Source: Paucisalibacillus globulus DSM 18846 (lineage in GTDB: Bacteria > Bacillota > Bacilli > Bacillales > Amphibacillaceae). From it: a DNA stretch of 64,000 nt. This document shows positions 24,100 through 33,278 of this stretch, in pieces. The stretch's first letter is position 1, and the number at the start of each line of letters is the position of its first letter. The stretch spans positions 142,545-206,544 of the forward strand of contig NZ_AXVK01000021.1 in assembly GCF_000482485.1 (NCBI RefSeq), written 5' to 3'. Both the position numbers and the translations under genes were made by a program. Below the pieces are notes generated by a model, which had not been told where the DNA came from, ran no database searches, and was given only the letters and a program-made list of their open reading frames with translations.

Positions 24100-25311
24100 A
24101 TGTCTAATCAGTTGGAAGTAGAAAAAAGAAATCATAGAAAGCTAGGTCAAGAATTAGAACTATTTACTTCAATGGAAGAGGCGCCAGGAATGCCCTTTTT
24201 CTTGCCGAATGGTATGGTCATTCGCAATGAACTTGAAAACCTATGGAGAAAAAAGCACCAAAAGGCAGCTTATCAGGAAATTAAAACACCTATTATGATG
24301 AAACAGGAACTTTGGGAACAGTCAGGGCATTGGGACCATTATCATGAAAACATGTACTTTTCCAATGTGGAAGAACAACATTATGCCATTAGGCCAATGA
24401 ACTGCCCAGGAGCAATATTAATATATAATAGCAAACGAAGAAGTTACCGAGAGTTACCTATCCGTTATGCAGAGCTTGGATTAGTTCATAGACATGAACT
24501 GTCAGGTTCTTTAAATGGGCTTTTAAGAGTTCGTTCTTTCACGCAAGATGATGCACATTTATTTGTTCGTGTTGACCAGATAGAATCCGAAATTGAGAAA
24601 GTTCTTGCTCTGATTGATGAGCTATACGGACACTTTGGTTTTGACTATAAGGTAGAACTTTCTACAAGACCGGAAGAATATATGGGTTCTGAAGCTATCT
24701 GGGATAAAGCTGAATTAGCGTTGGAATCTGTATTAAAGGAGAAGGGGATTGATTATCAAATCAATCCAGGTGATGGAGCATTCTATGGGCCGAAAATTGA
24801 TTTTCATATATTAGATTCTCTCGGAAGAAGCTGGCAATGTGGGACAATCCAATTAGATTTTCAAATGCCGCAAAAGTTTAATTGTACTTATGTAGGTGAG
24901 GATAATAACCTTCATCGTCCTGTTATTATTCATAGAGCTATCTTTGGTTCTGTAGAACGTTTTATGGCGATTTTAATTGAACATTACGCTGGGGAGTTTC
25001 CCCTTTGGCTGGCACCAGTACAAGCAAAAATAATACCTATATCCGATTCACATGCCGCTTATGCAAATGAGGTGAAATCCCAATTTGAATCAGCAGGCTT
25101 ACGAGTAGAAGTCGATGACAGGTCGGAGAAGATGGGGTGGAAAATTAGAGAAGCTGAAAAACAAAAGATTCCTTATATGATTGTGATTGGCGATAAAGAA
25201 ATAGAGAGTCAATCTGTAGCTTTACGAAAGCGAAAAGAGGGAAACTTAGGTGTGATGGGTATACAAGAAGCAATTCAACGGTTCATCATAGAAATTAATC
25301 AAAATAGTTAA
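24100..25311 (+). CDS. Threonyl-tRNA synthetase lacking TGS and editing domains
   Basis: A 403-residue class II synthetase of the ThrRS type. The catalytic core starts almost at residue 1 (TSMEEAPGMPFFLPNGMVI, motif 1 region). Motif 2 is in VHRHELSGSLNGLLRVRSFT. The zinc ligands are Cys in AIRPMNCPG, His in RHELSG and His in VIIHRAIFGS, and motif 3 follows. The C-terminal anticodon-binding domain is intact (VQAKIIPISDS to the end). Normal bacterial ThrRS has about 640 residues with N-terminal TGS and Ser-tRNA editing domains; both are absent. The start has AGGAGG 7-8 nt upstream. With tandem T-boxes it is a second, inducible ThrRS, possibly tolerant to an inhibitor (inference). Confidence 0.92.
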   Translation: MSNQLEVEKRNHRKLGQELELFTSMEEAPGMPFFLPNGMVIRNELENLWRKKHQKAAYQEIKTPIMMKQELWEQSGHWDHYHENMYFSNVEEQHYAIRPMNCPGAILIYNSKRRSYRELPIRYAELGLVHRHELSGSLNGLLRVRSFTQDDAHLFVRVDQIESEIEKVLALIDELYGHFGFDYKVELSTRPEEYMGSEAIWDKAELALESVLKEKGIDYQINPGDGAFYGPKIDFHILDSLGRSWQCGTIQLDFQMPQKFNCTYVGEDNNLHRPVIIHRAIFGSVERFMAILIEHYAGEFPLWLAPVQAKIIPISDSHAAYANEVKSQFESAGLRVEVDDRSEKMGWKIREAEKQKIPYMIVIGDKEIESQSVALRKRKEGNLGVMGIQEAIQRFIIEINQNS

Positions 25312-25319
25312 CCTACTTC

Positions 25320-25355
25320 AAAGCCTAGAAGGAATATACTTCTTCTGGGCTTTTG
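25320..25355 (+). terminator. Terminator after the ThrRS gene
   Basis: AAAGCCTAGAAG pairs with CTTCTGGGCTTTT around GAATATACTT. Confidence 0.7.
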
Positions 25356-25382
25356 GTTTAATATTAATACAATATCGATTAG

Positions 25383-25778
25383 TTAGCCTTCTCTTAATCC
25401 TAAATATCTAATTTCTTTATCATCCACTATTACAATATAGATGTCGCCTTTTTCTACGGTTTCGTATATTTTAGTTCCAACTTCCAATTTGGATGCAGTG
25501 TAATTCTCAAACTCATCACTATTGGTAGTCTGTTTTTTAATTTCGCCAACTTCCTCGCCTAAAGTAAAATCTTGTTCATTAACCCATTCAATATCCTCTG
25601 CGTTAGTATATACAATACCATTACGGACAAATATATCTGCATTCTCATTCCCAGTTAAAACTTCTTCAGGAGTTGGGTTATCATAGACAATTTTTATTTC
25701 TTTCGGTGTTATTTGATTACTACAAGCTACCATTACCACTGATAAAAATAAAACGATAAATAACATTCTTTTACACAT
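25383..25778 (-). CDS. Small lipoprotein
   Basis: A 131-residue secreted lipoprotein. It has a lysine/arginine start (MCKRM), a hydrophobic stretch (LFIVLFLSVVMVACS) and a lipobox VMVAC with Cys at residue 19, then a charged extracellular domain. The ATG follows AAAAGGGGG. No domain is recognised in the mature part, which is mainly beta-rich with many acidic residues. It is not clearly in an operon. Confidence 0.7.
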   Translation of the reverse strand: MCKRMLFIVLFLSVVMVACSNQITPKEIKIVYDNPTPEEVLTGNENADIFVRNGIVYTNAEDIEWVNEQDFTLGEEVGEIKKQTTNSDEFENYTASKLEVGTKIYETVEKGDIYIVIVDDKEIRYLGLREG

Positions 25779-25958
25779 CAGAATAACCCCCTTTTAAAAT
25801 TTAGACGTGGAACAAAGGTGTTAAGTTTCAACTTATTGAGCTCTATTTTGTTTTTAAGATTACATTCCAATCGATTCATCAGAACTATCAAAATTTGGGA
25901 TGGAGTAAAACAACAAGATTCAAGCTCATTTGGTGAAACAGTATTACTAGAATAAAGA

Positions 25959-25992
25959 AGAGCAGTGCTGATCATCAACATTGCTCTATTGA
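25959..25992 (-). terminator. Terminator after the phosphotransferase gene
   Basis: AGAGCAATG and CAGTGCTCT-like arms flank a 12-nt loop. On the minus strand CTTCTTTATT follows. The strong small frame spanning this region (25778-26062) is not taken as a gene. Confidence 0.55.
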
Positions 25993-26030
25993 AATCCCGC
26001 TGCCTTTCATGCAACAGCAAATGTATCGTG

Positions 26031-26972
26031 CTAACTTTTAAGTAGTGAATGATTTTGTTCAATCCTCAACCTAAAATGGTTCATTATTCTTATCTGGTCT
26101 TCAGTTAGCTTGTCTTCATCCCAGTACATGTGCATTAAGCTATACTCAAATATTTCTTTTAATCTAATAAACAGAGGGAGTTTGTCTAACATTTCCATGG
26201 GTAATTCATTTTCTTCTTGATATCCTTCGATGATTGCTTTTGTAATACCCTGTCCATAGTCAACAATGTTACCTCCTCCGATAAACGAATATTCCATCGC
26301 ACTATATATCGGAACTGCTAAATCAAAAATATAAAAGTTTTTCTCACAATCTTGAAAATCAACCATTGTAAGATTCGAATCATGACCTACTAAAATATTT
26401 TCTAACCACAAATCTCCATGTAACAATCCATAGTTTGATAGGTTTTTAGGTATTTTTCTAATCGTTGATAATACCTCTTGTGCAGTATCTCTAATAGTGT
26501 GTTCTTCTTTAGGGATATATTTAAGAAAAGCATATTCCTCATTATCATGCCAATCGTTTATATACTTAACCGGGTGTATTTCTTCAAATTTTTTTGAAAA
26601 ACGATGTAATCGGCCTATTTGTCTTCCTAATTCCCTTAAAATATTGGCATTCCATTGGTTTCTCGGTAAGTGTGCACCAGGAGCCGATTTATAAAGAACG
26701 GTTAATACTTCATTGTTGTTAAGGGTTATCTTCTCCACTACCTTACCATTATAAGAAGAAACTGTTGGTGACACACCTAATCCTTCTTCATACAGGAAGT
26801 TTGTATAATTAACTTCTTCTAATTGTTCATCATAACTTTTGTAGTTTGTGATTCTTGCGAAGTAGTCATCTTTTCTACTGGTACAACGGAACATCTCATT
26901 TGTTACTGATTCTACTTTTATTAAATCAACAGGATATATTTCATTTAGTAAGCTAAGAATTTTTTGTTCCAT
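26031..26972 (-). CDS. Aminoglycoside-phosphotransferase-family kinase
   Basis: A 313-residue protein-kinase-like small-molecule kinase of the APH/choline-kinase type. The catalytic loop is LLHGDLWLENILV (Brenner motif HGDxxxxN), and the metal-binding VDFQDCEK corresponds to DFG/IDW-D. The N-terminal lobe has an ATP-site beta stretch (DYFARITNYKSYDEQ). Such proteins phosphorylate hydroxyls on amino sugars, homoserine, choline or similar. The ATG follows AGGTAGG at a somewhat long spacing. It stands alone; nothing nearby points to the substrate or to resistance. Confidence 0.82.
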   Translation of the reverse strand: MEQKILSLLNEIYPVDLIKVESVTNEMFRCTSRKDDYFARITNYKSYDEQLEEVNYTNFLYEEGLGVSPTVSSYNGKVVEKITLNNNEVLTVLYKSAPGAHLPRNQWNANILRELGRQIGRLHRFSKKFEEIHPVKYINDWHDNEEYAFLKYIPKEEHTIRDTAQEVLSTIRKIPKNLSNYGLLHGDLWLENILVGHDSNLTMVDFQDCEKNFYIFDLAVPIYSAMEYSFIGGGNIVDYGQGITKAIIEGYQEENELPMEMLDKLPLFIRLKEIFEYSLMHMYWDEDKLTEDQIRIMNHFRLRIEQNHSLLKS

Positions 26973-27344
26973 AATCTATGTTACCTACCTTTAAATTTTA
27001 TGGTTGCCACTCTTCATTTGAAATATCTGTATGAGTGGAATCATTATAATAATTTAATGGTTAACACCCTTATCACACCTTTCTAATGCCTGTAAATTAT
27101 AACATAATACAGATATTTTAGAAAAAAAGGAAATATACAATCTTGACCTTGAGTGGATTGTTTGAGAACGTTCATGGGTGGTTAGCTTCTCCTACCATCA
27201 ATCCCGGGGCAAAATGCTACTATTAGTTAAGGTGACTTTATTTGGAATGAATGCCTCTAGCAATCTCTTCCAAGAAAAAATCCATAAAACTTTTTCCTAA
27301 CTTCATAGTCTAATATACAGAAAGAGCAGTAAGGGGGTTACAGA
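26973..27344. other. Intergenic region before the sigma factor
   Basis: AT-rich at first, then a less AT-rich part around 27155-27225 (GAGAACGTTCATGGGTGG) that could hold an autoregulated sigma promoter. No ECF -35/-10 pair is convincing. Confidence 0.35.
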
Positions 27345-27866
27345 TTGATAGAAAACACAGTAATAAAGCGAGCCATAAAAGGTGACGACACAGCCTTTTT
27401 GCAAGTCATGAAGGCTTATAAAGTAGATTTGTATAAAACAGCGATTGCTTATTTGAAAAATGAGCATGAGGCAATGGAGGCAATCCAGGAAGTGACCTTT
27501 CGCGCGTATAAAAAGATTCATACGCTCCGCGAACCCTCTTATATGAAAACATGGCTAATCCGAATTATGATTAACTATTGCAATGACCAATTGAAATTGA
27601 AGAAACGAATCATTGTAAGTGAGGAACAGATCCATTCACTCGGAGCAACTGATAATCACACCGTCATGGAAATACAGGATGCCATGGGGCAGTTGGATGA
27701 TACTTCACGGGAAGTTTTAACCCTGATGTATTTTCACGGTCTAAAGATTAAGGAAATTGCTGTTGTTATGGGACGACCAGAAGGAACCGTCAAGACATGG
27801 TTGAACAAAGCATTAAATAAGTTTCGTGACATTCTGGAGGAGAAAGGTGGAGAACTAAATGTTTGA
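27345..27866 (+). CDS. ECF RNA polymerase sigma factor
   Basis: A 173-residue sigma-70 family protein with region 2 (LYKTAIAYLKNEHEAMEAIQ, KTWLIRIMINYCND) and region 4 (MGQLDDTSREVLTLMYFHGL with the helix-turn-helix KIKEIAVVMGRPEGTVKTWL). It starts at a TTG with AAGGGGG 7 nt upstream. The gene overlaps the downstream anti-sigma gene by 8 bp, the usual arrangement for translationally coupled sigma/anti-sigma pairs. It would be held at the membrane until a cell-envelope or extracellular signal releases it. The nearest known types are the SigV/SigW-like ECFs of Bacillus. Confidence 0.9.
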   Translation: MIENTVIKRAIKGDDTAFLQVMKAYKVDLYKTAIAYLKNEHEAMEAIQEVTFRAYKKIHTLREPSYMKTWLIRIMINYCNDQLKLKKRIIVSEEQIHSLGATDNHTVMEIQDAMGQLDDTSREVLTLMYFHGLKIKEIAVVMGRPEGTVKTWLNKALNKFRDILEEKGGELNV

Positions 27867-29166
27867 TAGGGAGGAAGAAAAACTGAAGGAGTTTGGTCGG
27901 TCACTGGATAAAACGCCCATTTCTGAAGATGAACTAGATGCTGCGATTATGAAAGGATTCCTGCAGGCAAAAGAGGGGAAAAAGCGAAATCGTCGCGGCA
28001 TAAAATGGGGATTAAGTGTGGCACTGGTAGCTATCGTACTTTTGGCATTTGTTACTTCCATCCGTGTCTCACCAGTATTTGCGGCATATGTTTCAAACAT
28101 TCCTGGCATGGAAAAAATTGTTGAGATGATTTCCAATGATAAAGGGATGATGATGGCGATTGAAAATGACTATTACCAGGAAATTGGAGAATATGTGGAA
28201 AAGGATGGATTACGTATCACGATTGACGGGGTGATAGCTGATGAACAAGGTATCGTTTTGTTTTATTCTTGGGATTCGAAAAAAAAATTAAATCTAGCTA
28301 TAGAAAATGCAGATTTAACCGATCGGACCGGTGAGAACTTTGATAATGGTGTCTCCTCTTACTATGGTACCTATTATGGTGATGATGAGGTGACGAAACA
28401 AGGTATGATGGAATTTTACTTTCAGACTCCCTACCATGAGAATGAATTTTTACTAAGTTTTGAGGCGTATGGAGAAGAATACAGCATCCCGTTTTCACTA
28501 GACGAAACGGTCAAAACAAAGAAAGTTTATGAAGTTAATGAAACCGCTGAAATTGATGGCCAGAAAATACATGTTACAACGGTGGAGGTTTACCCGACGA
28601 GGGTTGCTGTTCATGTAGAAGCAGATCCAGATAATACTAAGCAACTATTGGATTTTGAAGACCTTAGATTGGTTGATGAAACAGGGGAAACATGGGGAGC
28701 AATTGCTAATGGATTTTCTGCATCGGGAGGTCCATCTGACAAGGAAAAAGTAATTTATTTGCAAAGTAATTATTTTCACGAGCCAGAGGAGCTTTATCTT
28801 GTCTTTAATCGAATTCAGGCTCTTGACAAAGAGGAGGCCTATTTAGTTATCGATACGGAAAAGGAAGAGATACTGAAGCAGCCAAAAGGTAATAAACTAA
28901 GGAATCTAAAAATAAAAAAGGATACGCTTTCCTTAGATGTACATGCAGATAATGAATTTAACGGACATATTTTTGGAGAGACAAAGGATACGGATGGGAA
29001 AATTTTAGAAAGTAGTTCCTTCTTTACTACATCAAGAGAAATTAATGTAAGTAAAATGGGTGTATCCTATGAAAAGAATTTAGATCAATATCAATCGCCG
29101 ATTATCATTGAGCTTGTCTTTTACCCGGAATGGATAGATGGTGAAGCGAAAGTAAGGATAAAATAA
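27859..29166 (+). CDS. DUF4179-domain transmembrane anti-sigma factor
   Basis: A 435-residue membrane protein. It has an acidic cytoplasmic N-terminus (about 1-44), one membrane helix (WGLSVALVAIVLLAFVTSI, about 51-69), then the DUF4179 start (VSPVFAAYVSNIPGMEKIVE) and a large extracellular beta-rich region. The ATG lies inside the last codons of the sigma gene with GGAGG-like sequence (AGGTGGAG) upstream. It should bind and inactivate the sigma factor, releasing it on envelope stress. Regulated proteolysis sites cannot be read from the sequence. Confidence 0.88.
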   Translation: MFDREEEKLKEFGRSLDKTPISEDELDAAIMKGFLQAKEGKKRNRRGIKWGLSVALVAIVLLAFVTSIRVSPVFAAYVSNIPGMEKIVEMISNDKGMMMAIENDYYQEIGEYVEKDGLRITIDGVIADEQGIVLFYSWDSKKKLNLAIENADLTDRTGENFDNGVSSYYGTYYGDDEVTKQGMMEFYFQTPYHENEFLLSFEAYGEEYSIPFSLDETVKTKKVYEVNETAEIDGQKIHVTTVEVYPTRVAVHVEADPDNTKQLLDFEDLRLVDETGETWGAIANGFSASGGPSDKEKVIYLQSNYFHEPEELYLVFNRIQALDKEEAYLVIDTEKEEILKQPKGNKLRNLKIKKDTLSLDVHADNEFNGHIFGETKDTDGKILESSSFFTTSREINVSKMGVSYEKNLDQYQSPIIIELVFYPEWIDGEAKVRIK

Positions 29167-29303
29167 TTATACCTATTCTTTCCCTTGTGAGAAGGGATAA
29201 GAATATGAGTTAATAAAGGTGTCGGACCGATAGACTCTTGCGAAAGGAGCTGGTTTAAGTTGAACATAATTACAGAGGTGATTTCCCAGTAATGGGAAGT
29301 CTT

Positions 29304-29332
29304 AATTGGGACCGTTTCTAACGGTCCCAATT
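29304..29332. terminator. Strong palindromic hairpin
   Basis: AATTGGGACCGTT and AACGGTCCCAATT form a perfect 13-bp stem with a 3-nt loop. Another small hairpin (TTCCCAGTAATGGGAA) lies just before. There is no long T-run; it may still be the end of the anti-sigma transcript. Confidence 0.5.
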
Positions 29333-29397
29333 CATTTAGTACTGTATATCAGAAAATTATCATCTTTCAATAATCGAAGGAATCATTTATAATTTTT

Positions 29398-29488
29398 TAG
29401 TAGTTAGGAAAGTATAAAAAGCTTTCCGCCGACATAAGAAAAACTAACACATTCGCTTTGGATTGAGCGAATGCGAGTTTTTCTAATA
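29398..29488. repeat. Dispersed repeat R1 (full copy)
   Basis: TAGTAGTTAGGAAAGTATAA, GCTTTCCGCCGACATAAGAA, and a hairpin AAAACTAACACATTCGC with GCGAATGCGAGTTTTTCT. Confidence 0.8.
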
Positions 29489-29578
29489 AGATAAACATTG
29501 GAAAGGGGTTGTAAATATTGGACACAAAACGGGTTTTTGTTGATAACTATTTTCATATGAACAAGGAGGACATAAATC

Positions 29579-29845
29579 GTGCAGTACAAAAATGCAAAAG
29601 AGGTTCTTCCCCCTAGTTTGCTGAAGGAAATGCAGGAATATATTCAAGGTGATTTAATTTACATTCCCAAAGCAAACCAAAAGCGTGTGGGGTGGGGAGA
29701 AGTTAGTGGATCAAAAGCACTAATTACGAAGCGAAACGAAGAAATTCTACACCTATACACGAATGGAAAGTCATTCGAGGAATTAGGGCAGAAGTTTCAT
29801 TTGTCGGTTGACAGTATACGAAAGATTATTTATAAGATGCGTTGA
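29579..29845 (+). CDS. CD3324-type small helix-turn-helix protein
   Basis: An 88-residue protein starting at GTG 29579 with AAGGAGG upstream. It starts MQYKNAKEVLPPSLLKEMQE, has a GDLIYIPKANQKRVGWGE core and ends in a helix-turn-helix (EILHLYTNGKSFEELGQKF, then LSVDSIRKIIYKM). This matches the widespread CD3324-family proteins, whose role is undefined but probably regulatory. A 32-codon frame (about 29518-29616) overlaps its start and is not called. Confidence 0.75.
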   Translation: MQYKNAKEVLPPSLLKEMQEYIQGDLIYIPKANQKRVGWGEVSGSKALITKRNEEILHLYTNGKSFEELGQKFHLSVDSIRKIIYKMR

Positions 29846-29851
29846 ATAGGG

Positions 29852-29907
29852 GCCTGTGTTACTTCCCGAAATATCGGTGTTCGACATATTTCGGGAAGTG
29901 ACAGGCA
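29852..29907. repeat. Palindromic repeat R2, left flank of phosphotransferase gene
   Basis: GCCTGTGTTACTTCCCGAAA pairs with TTTCGGGAAGTGACAGGC. The same right arm and the tail ACAGGCACCTTTTAAA recur at 31005-31028. One of two R2 hairpins that bracket the gene at 29938. Confidence 0.8.
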
Positions 29908-29937
29908 CCTTTTAAAGTAGAAAAAGAAAAACGGAGG

Positions 29938-30957
29938 ATGGAAGAAATAGAAATAATTATTAGATTCGAAACACTAATCTATGCCTTAAGCCAACGGTTC
30001 AAGAAGGATATCATCTCGGCTGACTACGAAACCATGCGGTTACAGGGTGGAACTGTGGGGAATGTGTACCTGGTAACTGGGAATGCCGAAACCGTGGTTG
30101 GTGAAAAATTGCCGTACCGTATCGTGCTGAAAGCTCAGAAGAAATGGGAGCGTTACGGCGATCCGGGTTCATGGCGCCGGGAATATGATCTCTATACGTC
30201 TGACTTAGGAGCGACGTTCTCAGATGCCTTTCGCTGGCCGACATGTTATCATGCCGAAATCAATAGTGAAGGTAATGAATTCCAGTTGTGGCTGGAGTAT
30301 ATTGATGGCGTATCCGGTTTAGACTTGACCGGTGATATGTATGAACAGGCTGCGCTTGAGTTAGGACGCTATCAAGGCAAACTGTATGCGGAGCAGCCTG
30401 CAGTGCTACAAAGCCTGACCAATCTGAGCAATAAGGATCTCATGAAGAATACCTATTTCCATTACCGGTCATGGCCGGTTGTCTACGATTATATACGTTC
30501 GGAGGATTGCCAATTCCCGCAGCATGTGCGGCAAATGCTCGTCGACTTCGATGAGCACGCAGAAGAGATACTTGCCCGCATCGAAAAATTGCCCATCGTA
30601 TTATGCCACCGGGACTTCTGGGTGACCAACCTGATCTATACGGATGAGAAAATTGCGATCATTGATTGGGATACAACTGGATGGGGCTATCTTGGAGAGG
30701 ATCTTGCAAGTCTGATTGCGGATGAAGCGGATATCAATCATATGGTTGAATACTACCAGCGATGTGTCCCCGCGTATTACAAAGGATTTTCGGAGTATGT
30801 GGATGTATCGCCTATTACCGATCATTACGTCCACGAGATGATCATTCTCGGATTCGGGTACAGGCTTGTGGAGTGGTATCTCTACACAGAAGACGATGAA
30901 GCGAAGATGAACCATGTCCATACACTAGAAAAAATCTATGAAATGAAGACTAGCTAA
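29938..30957 (+). CDS. Phosphotransferase (APH family), probably acquired
   Basis: A 339-residue kinase-like protein. It has a glycine-rich start (RLQGGTVGNVYLVTG), the catalytic loop IVLCHRDFWVTNLIY and metal-binding AIIDWDTTGWGYLGEDLASL, which is the APH/HSK2 pattern. The GGAGG directly abuts the ATG, an unusually tight spacing, so translation may be weak. The gene is visibly richer in G+C than its neighbours (many CGG, CCG, GCG codons) and is bracketed by two R2 palindromes. Together these suggest horizontal transfer as a repeat-bounded unit. The substrate is unknown; it may be an antibiotic-type small molecule. Confidence 0.8.
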   Translation: MEEIEIIIRFETLIYALSQRFKKDIISADYETMRLQGGTVGNVYLVTGNAETVVGEKLPYRIVLKAQKKWERYGDPGSWRREYDLYTSDLGATFSDAFRWPTCYHAEINSEGNEFQLWLEYIDGVSGLDLTGDMYEQAALELGRYQGKLYAEQPAVLQSLTNLSNKDLMKNTYFHYRSWPVVYDYIRSEDCQFPQHVRQMLVDFDEHAEEILARIEKLPIVLCHRDFWVTNLIYTDEKIAIIDWDTTGWGYLGEDLASLIADEADINHMVEYYQRCVPAYYKGFSEYVDVSPITDHYVHEMIILGFGYRLVEWYLYTEDDEAKMNHVHTLEKIYEMKTS

Positions 30958-30965
30958 TTTCTGGA

Positions 30966-31020
30966 GCCTGTCACTTCCCGAACTTTGTCGACGTTCGACA
31001 AAGTTCGGGAAGTGACAGGC
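30966..31020. repeat. Palindromic repeat R2, right flank
   Basis: GCCTGTCACTTCCCGAACTT and AAGTTCGGGAAGTGACAGGC are perfect inverted arms (20 bp) with TGTCGACGTTCGACA in the loop, itself self-complementary. Confidence 0.85.
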
Positions 31021-31031
31021 ACCTTTTAAAC

Positions 31032-33278
31032 TTAAACCAAGTATTTCCCTGTAAGTGATTGTTCTACGTTTGATAGTTCCTTTGGTGTGCCTTCGAATAT
31101 TACTTTTCCGCCGTTTGTTCCGCCCTCGGGTCCCATGTCGATTATCCAATCGGCGTTTCTGATGATGTCTAAGTTATGTTCGATAACGATGACCGTATTT
31201 CCGGTATCTACTAGGCGATTGATGATATTTAATAGATGAGTAATATCTGACATATGAAGTCCTGTTGTTGGCTCATCCATGACATAGATACTTCCTTTTT
31301 TATGCAATTCGGTTGCTAGTTTAATGCGCTGGCATTCCCCGCCGGACAATGTGCTGAGTGGTTGGCCTAATGTTAAGTAGTTTATTCCTACATCACTCAT
31401 GGCTTGCAGTGTGTTGACGACTTTTTTAATATCAAAGAATGCTAATGCTTGTTCAATGGTCATTTCTAATACATCTGCGATTGATTTATCATTCAGTTTG
31501 TAGGCTAATACCTCTTCTTTGAACCGCTTGCCACCACATACTTCACACGGAGTTTTGACACTTTCCAAAAATGATAAATCAGTATAAACCACACCTAAAC
31601 CATGGCAGTTCTCACAGGCACCACTTGAGTTAAAACTAAATAGTCCAGGTTTCACATTGTTTGCTTTGGCAAAAGCTTTCCGTATGTCATCCATAATTCC
31701 TGTGTAGGTCGCTGGATTTGAACGGGTAGATGTACCGACAGATTTTTGGTCAATCACGATTGCATCGGGATGCTGTTGTAAAAATACATCATTTATTAAT
31801 GTGCTTTTGCCAGAACCAGCAACACCAGTAATTACCGTTAATACACCTGTAGGAATATCAACACTGACATTTTTTAAGTTATGTAATGTGGCGTTTACTA
31901 CGGATAGGTTACCGGTTTCTTGACGAAAACGATCTTTAATTGGCATGTAGTATTTCATATGGTTACCAGTTAATGTACCAGACTCAAGAAGGCCAGCAAA
32001 GCTTCCTTCGTACAAAATTGTGCCGCCTTTATCACCTGCATATGGACCTACATCAATAATATGATCAGCTACTTGAATGACATCGGGATCATGTTCAACC
32101 ACAATAACGGTATTTCCTTTATCACGAAGCTTTTTCAGCAATTCATTTAGGCGGTATACATCCCTTGGGTGTAAACCTACACTCGGCTCGTCAAAAATAT
32201 AAACAACATCCACAAGACTTCCACTTAAGTGTTTAACCATCTTAACACGCTGGGATTCTCCACCAGATAAGGTATCTGTTTCCCTATCTAGGCTGAGATA
32301 TTCAAGACCAATATCCACTAGGTGCTGTAATCTCTCGGTTATGGCTTTTACCATCGGTGCGGCTACGGGGTCTTTTATTTCCATAATGGTATGGATGAGT
32401 TGCGTTACTTCCATAGAAGCCATTTCAGCAATATTGTAGTTATTGATTTTACAGCTAAGTGCCTGTTGACTGAGACGAGCACCATAGCAACTTGGACAAG
32501 GACCTTCTGTGATAAATGGTGCAACTGCTTTTTGTGTTCTCTCGGACTTTGTCTTCAAATCTTGTTTAATGTATTTATTCGTAAATTTCTCAAGGATACC
32601 TTCAACCGTCATATTCACGGAATTCCCAGAAACTTGTACCTTCACTTTTCTTGCTTTGCTATAAAGGAGTTCATCAAGTTCCTCCTTTGAATAATCACGT
32701 AGTTTTTTGTCAAAGTCAAAGGCACCGGTTTCTGCTAGCAAATTCATTTCCCAATTGCCCACTTTATATTCTGGTAGCATGATAGACCCTTCGTTTAATG
32801 ATTTGGACATGTCGATTGCTTTGTCCATATCAATCTGTAATTTACGACCAATTCCATTACACTCGGGGCACATACCTTGTGGATCATTAAATGAGAACAT
32901 ATAGGACTCACCAATATAAGGTGCGCCTATCCGGGAAAAGAGAAGACGAAGTAATGGGGAGATGTCTGTAATGGTTCCTAAGGTTGAGTGAGACCCACCC
33001 CCTAAACGTTTTTGGTCAACTATAATTGCCATGCTAAGATTTTCGATTGAATCTGCATCAGGTTGCGGAATACGTGGTAGAAAGTTTCGAACGAACATGC
33101 TGAAGTTTTCATTCAATAGGCGCTGCGATTCAGCCGCGATGGTATCGAACACGATGGACGATTTACCAGAACCTGAAACACCAGTAAAAATAGTGATTTT
33201 CCGTTTCGGTATTTGCAAAGATACATTTTTTAGATTGTTTTCCCGAGCACCACGAATTTCTATAAATTCCTGTATCAT
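31032..33278 (-). CDS. UvrA-like ABC ATPase, short form
   Basis: A 748-residue double-ABC protein. It has Walker A motifs TGVSGSGKSS (about 32) and TGVAGSGKST (second half), signatures LSGGESQRVKM and LSGGECQRIKLA, and zinc-type CPECNGIG, CPSCYGAR, CENCHGLG and CEVCGGKRF. It is shorter than UvrA (about 950) because it lacks the UvrB-binding insert. This is the UvrA2/drug-resistance-associated class, sometimes linked to DNA-damaging antibiotics. The ATG follows GGGAGGGG. It is unlikely to be the housekeeping repair UvrA, which would be with uvrB. Soluble cytoplasmic protein. Confidence 0.9.
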   Translation of the reverse strand: MIQEFIEIRGARENNLKNVSLQIPKRKITIFTGVSGSGKSSIVFDTIAAESQRLLNENFSMFVRNFLPRIPQPDADSIENLSMAIIVDQKRLGGGSHSTLGTITDISPLLRLLFSRIGAPYIGESYMFSFNDPQGMCPECNGIGRKLQIDMDKAIDMSKSLNEGSIMLPEYKVGNWEMNLLAETGAFDFDKKLRDYSKEELDELLYSKARKVKVQVSGNSVNMTVEGILEKFTNKYIKQDLKTKSERTQKAVAPFITEGPCPSCYGARLSQQALSCKINNYNIAEMASMEVTQLIHTIMEIKDPVAAPMVKAITERLQHLVDIGLEYLSLDRETDTLSGGESQRVKMVKHLSGSLVDVVYIFDEPSVGLHPRDVYRLNELLKKLRDKGNTVIVVEHDPDVIQVADHIIDVGPYAGDKGGTILYEGSFAGLLESGTLTGNHMKYYMPIKDRFRQETGNLSVVNATLHNLKNVSVDIPTGVLTVITGVAGSGKSTLINDVFLQQHPDAIVIDQKSVGTSTRSNPATYTGIMDDIRKAFAKANNVKPGLFSFNSSGACENCHGLGVVYTDLSFLESVKTPCEVCGGKRFKEEVLAYKLNDKSIADVLEMTIEQALAFFDIKKVVNTLQAMSDVGINYLTLGQPLSTLSGGECQRIKLATELHKKGSIYVMDEPTTGLHMSDITHLLNIINRLVDTGNTVIVIEHNLDIIRNADWIIDMGPEGGTNGGKVIFEGTPKELSNVEQSLTGKYLV

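Noticed and set aside
25778..26062. 94-codon frame on the minus strand overlapping the lipoprotein and phosphotransferase genes
   Set aside because: It spans the phosphotransferase terminator, starts inside that gene and has no ribosome site or protein-like pattern.
29260..29292. Ten-codon frame MNIITEVISQ with AAAGGAG
   Set aside because: Too short to judge, and it overlaps a hairpin; could be chance.
29518..29616. 32-codon TTG frame (MDTKRVFVDNYFHMNKED...) before the CD3324-type gene
   Set aside because: AAGGGG lies upstream, but the frame overlaps a better-supported gene and matches nothing known.
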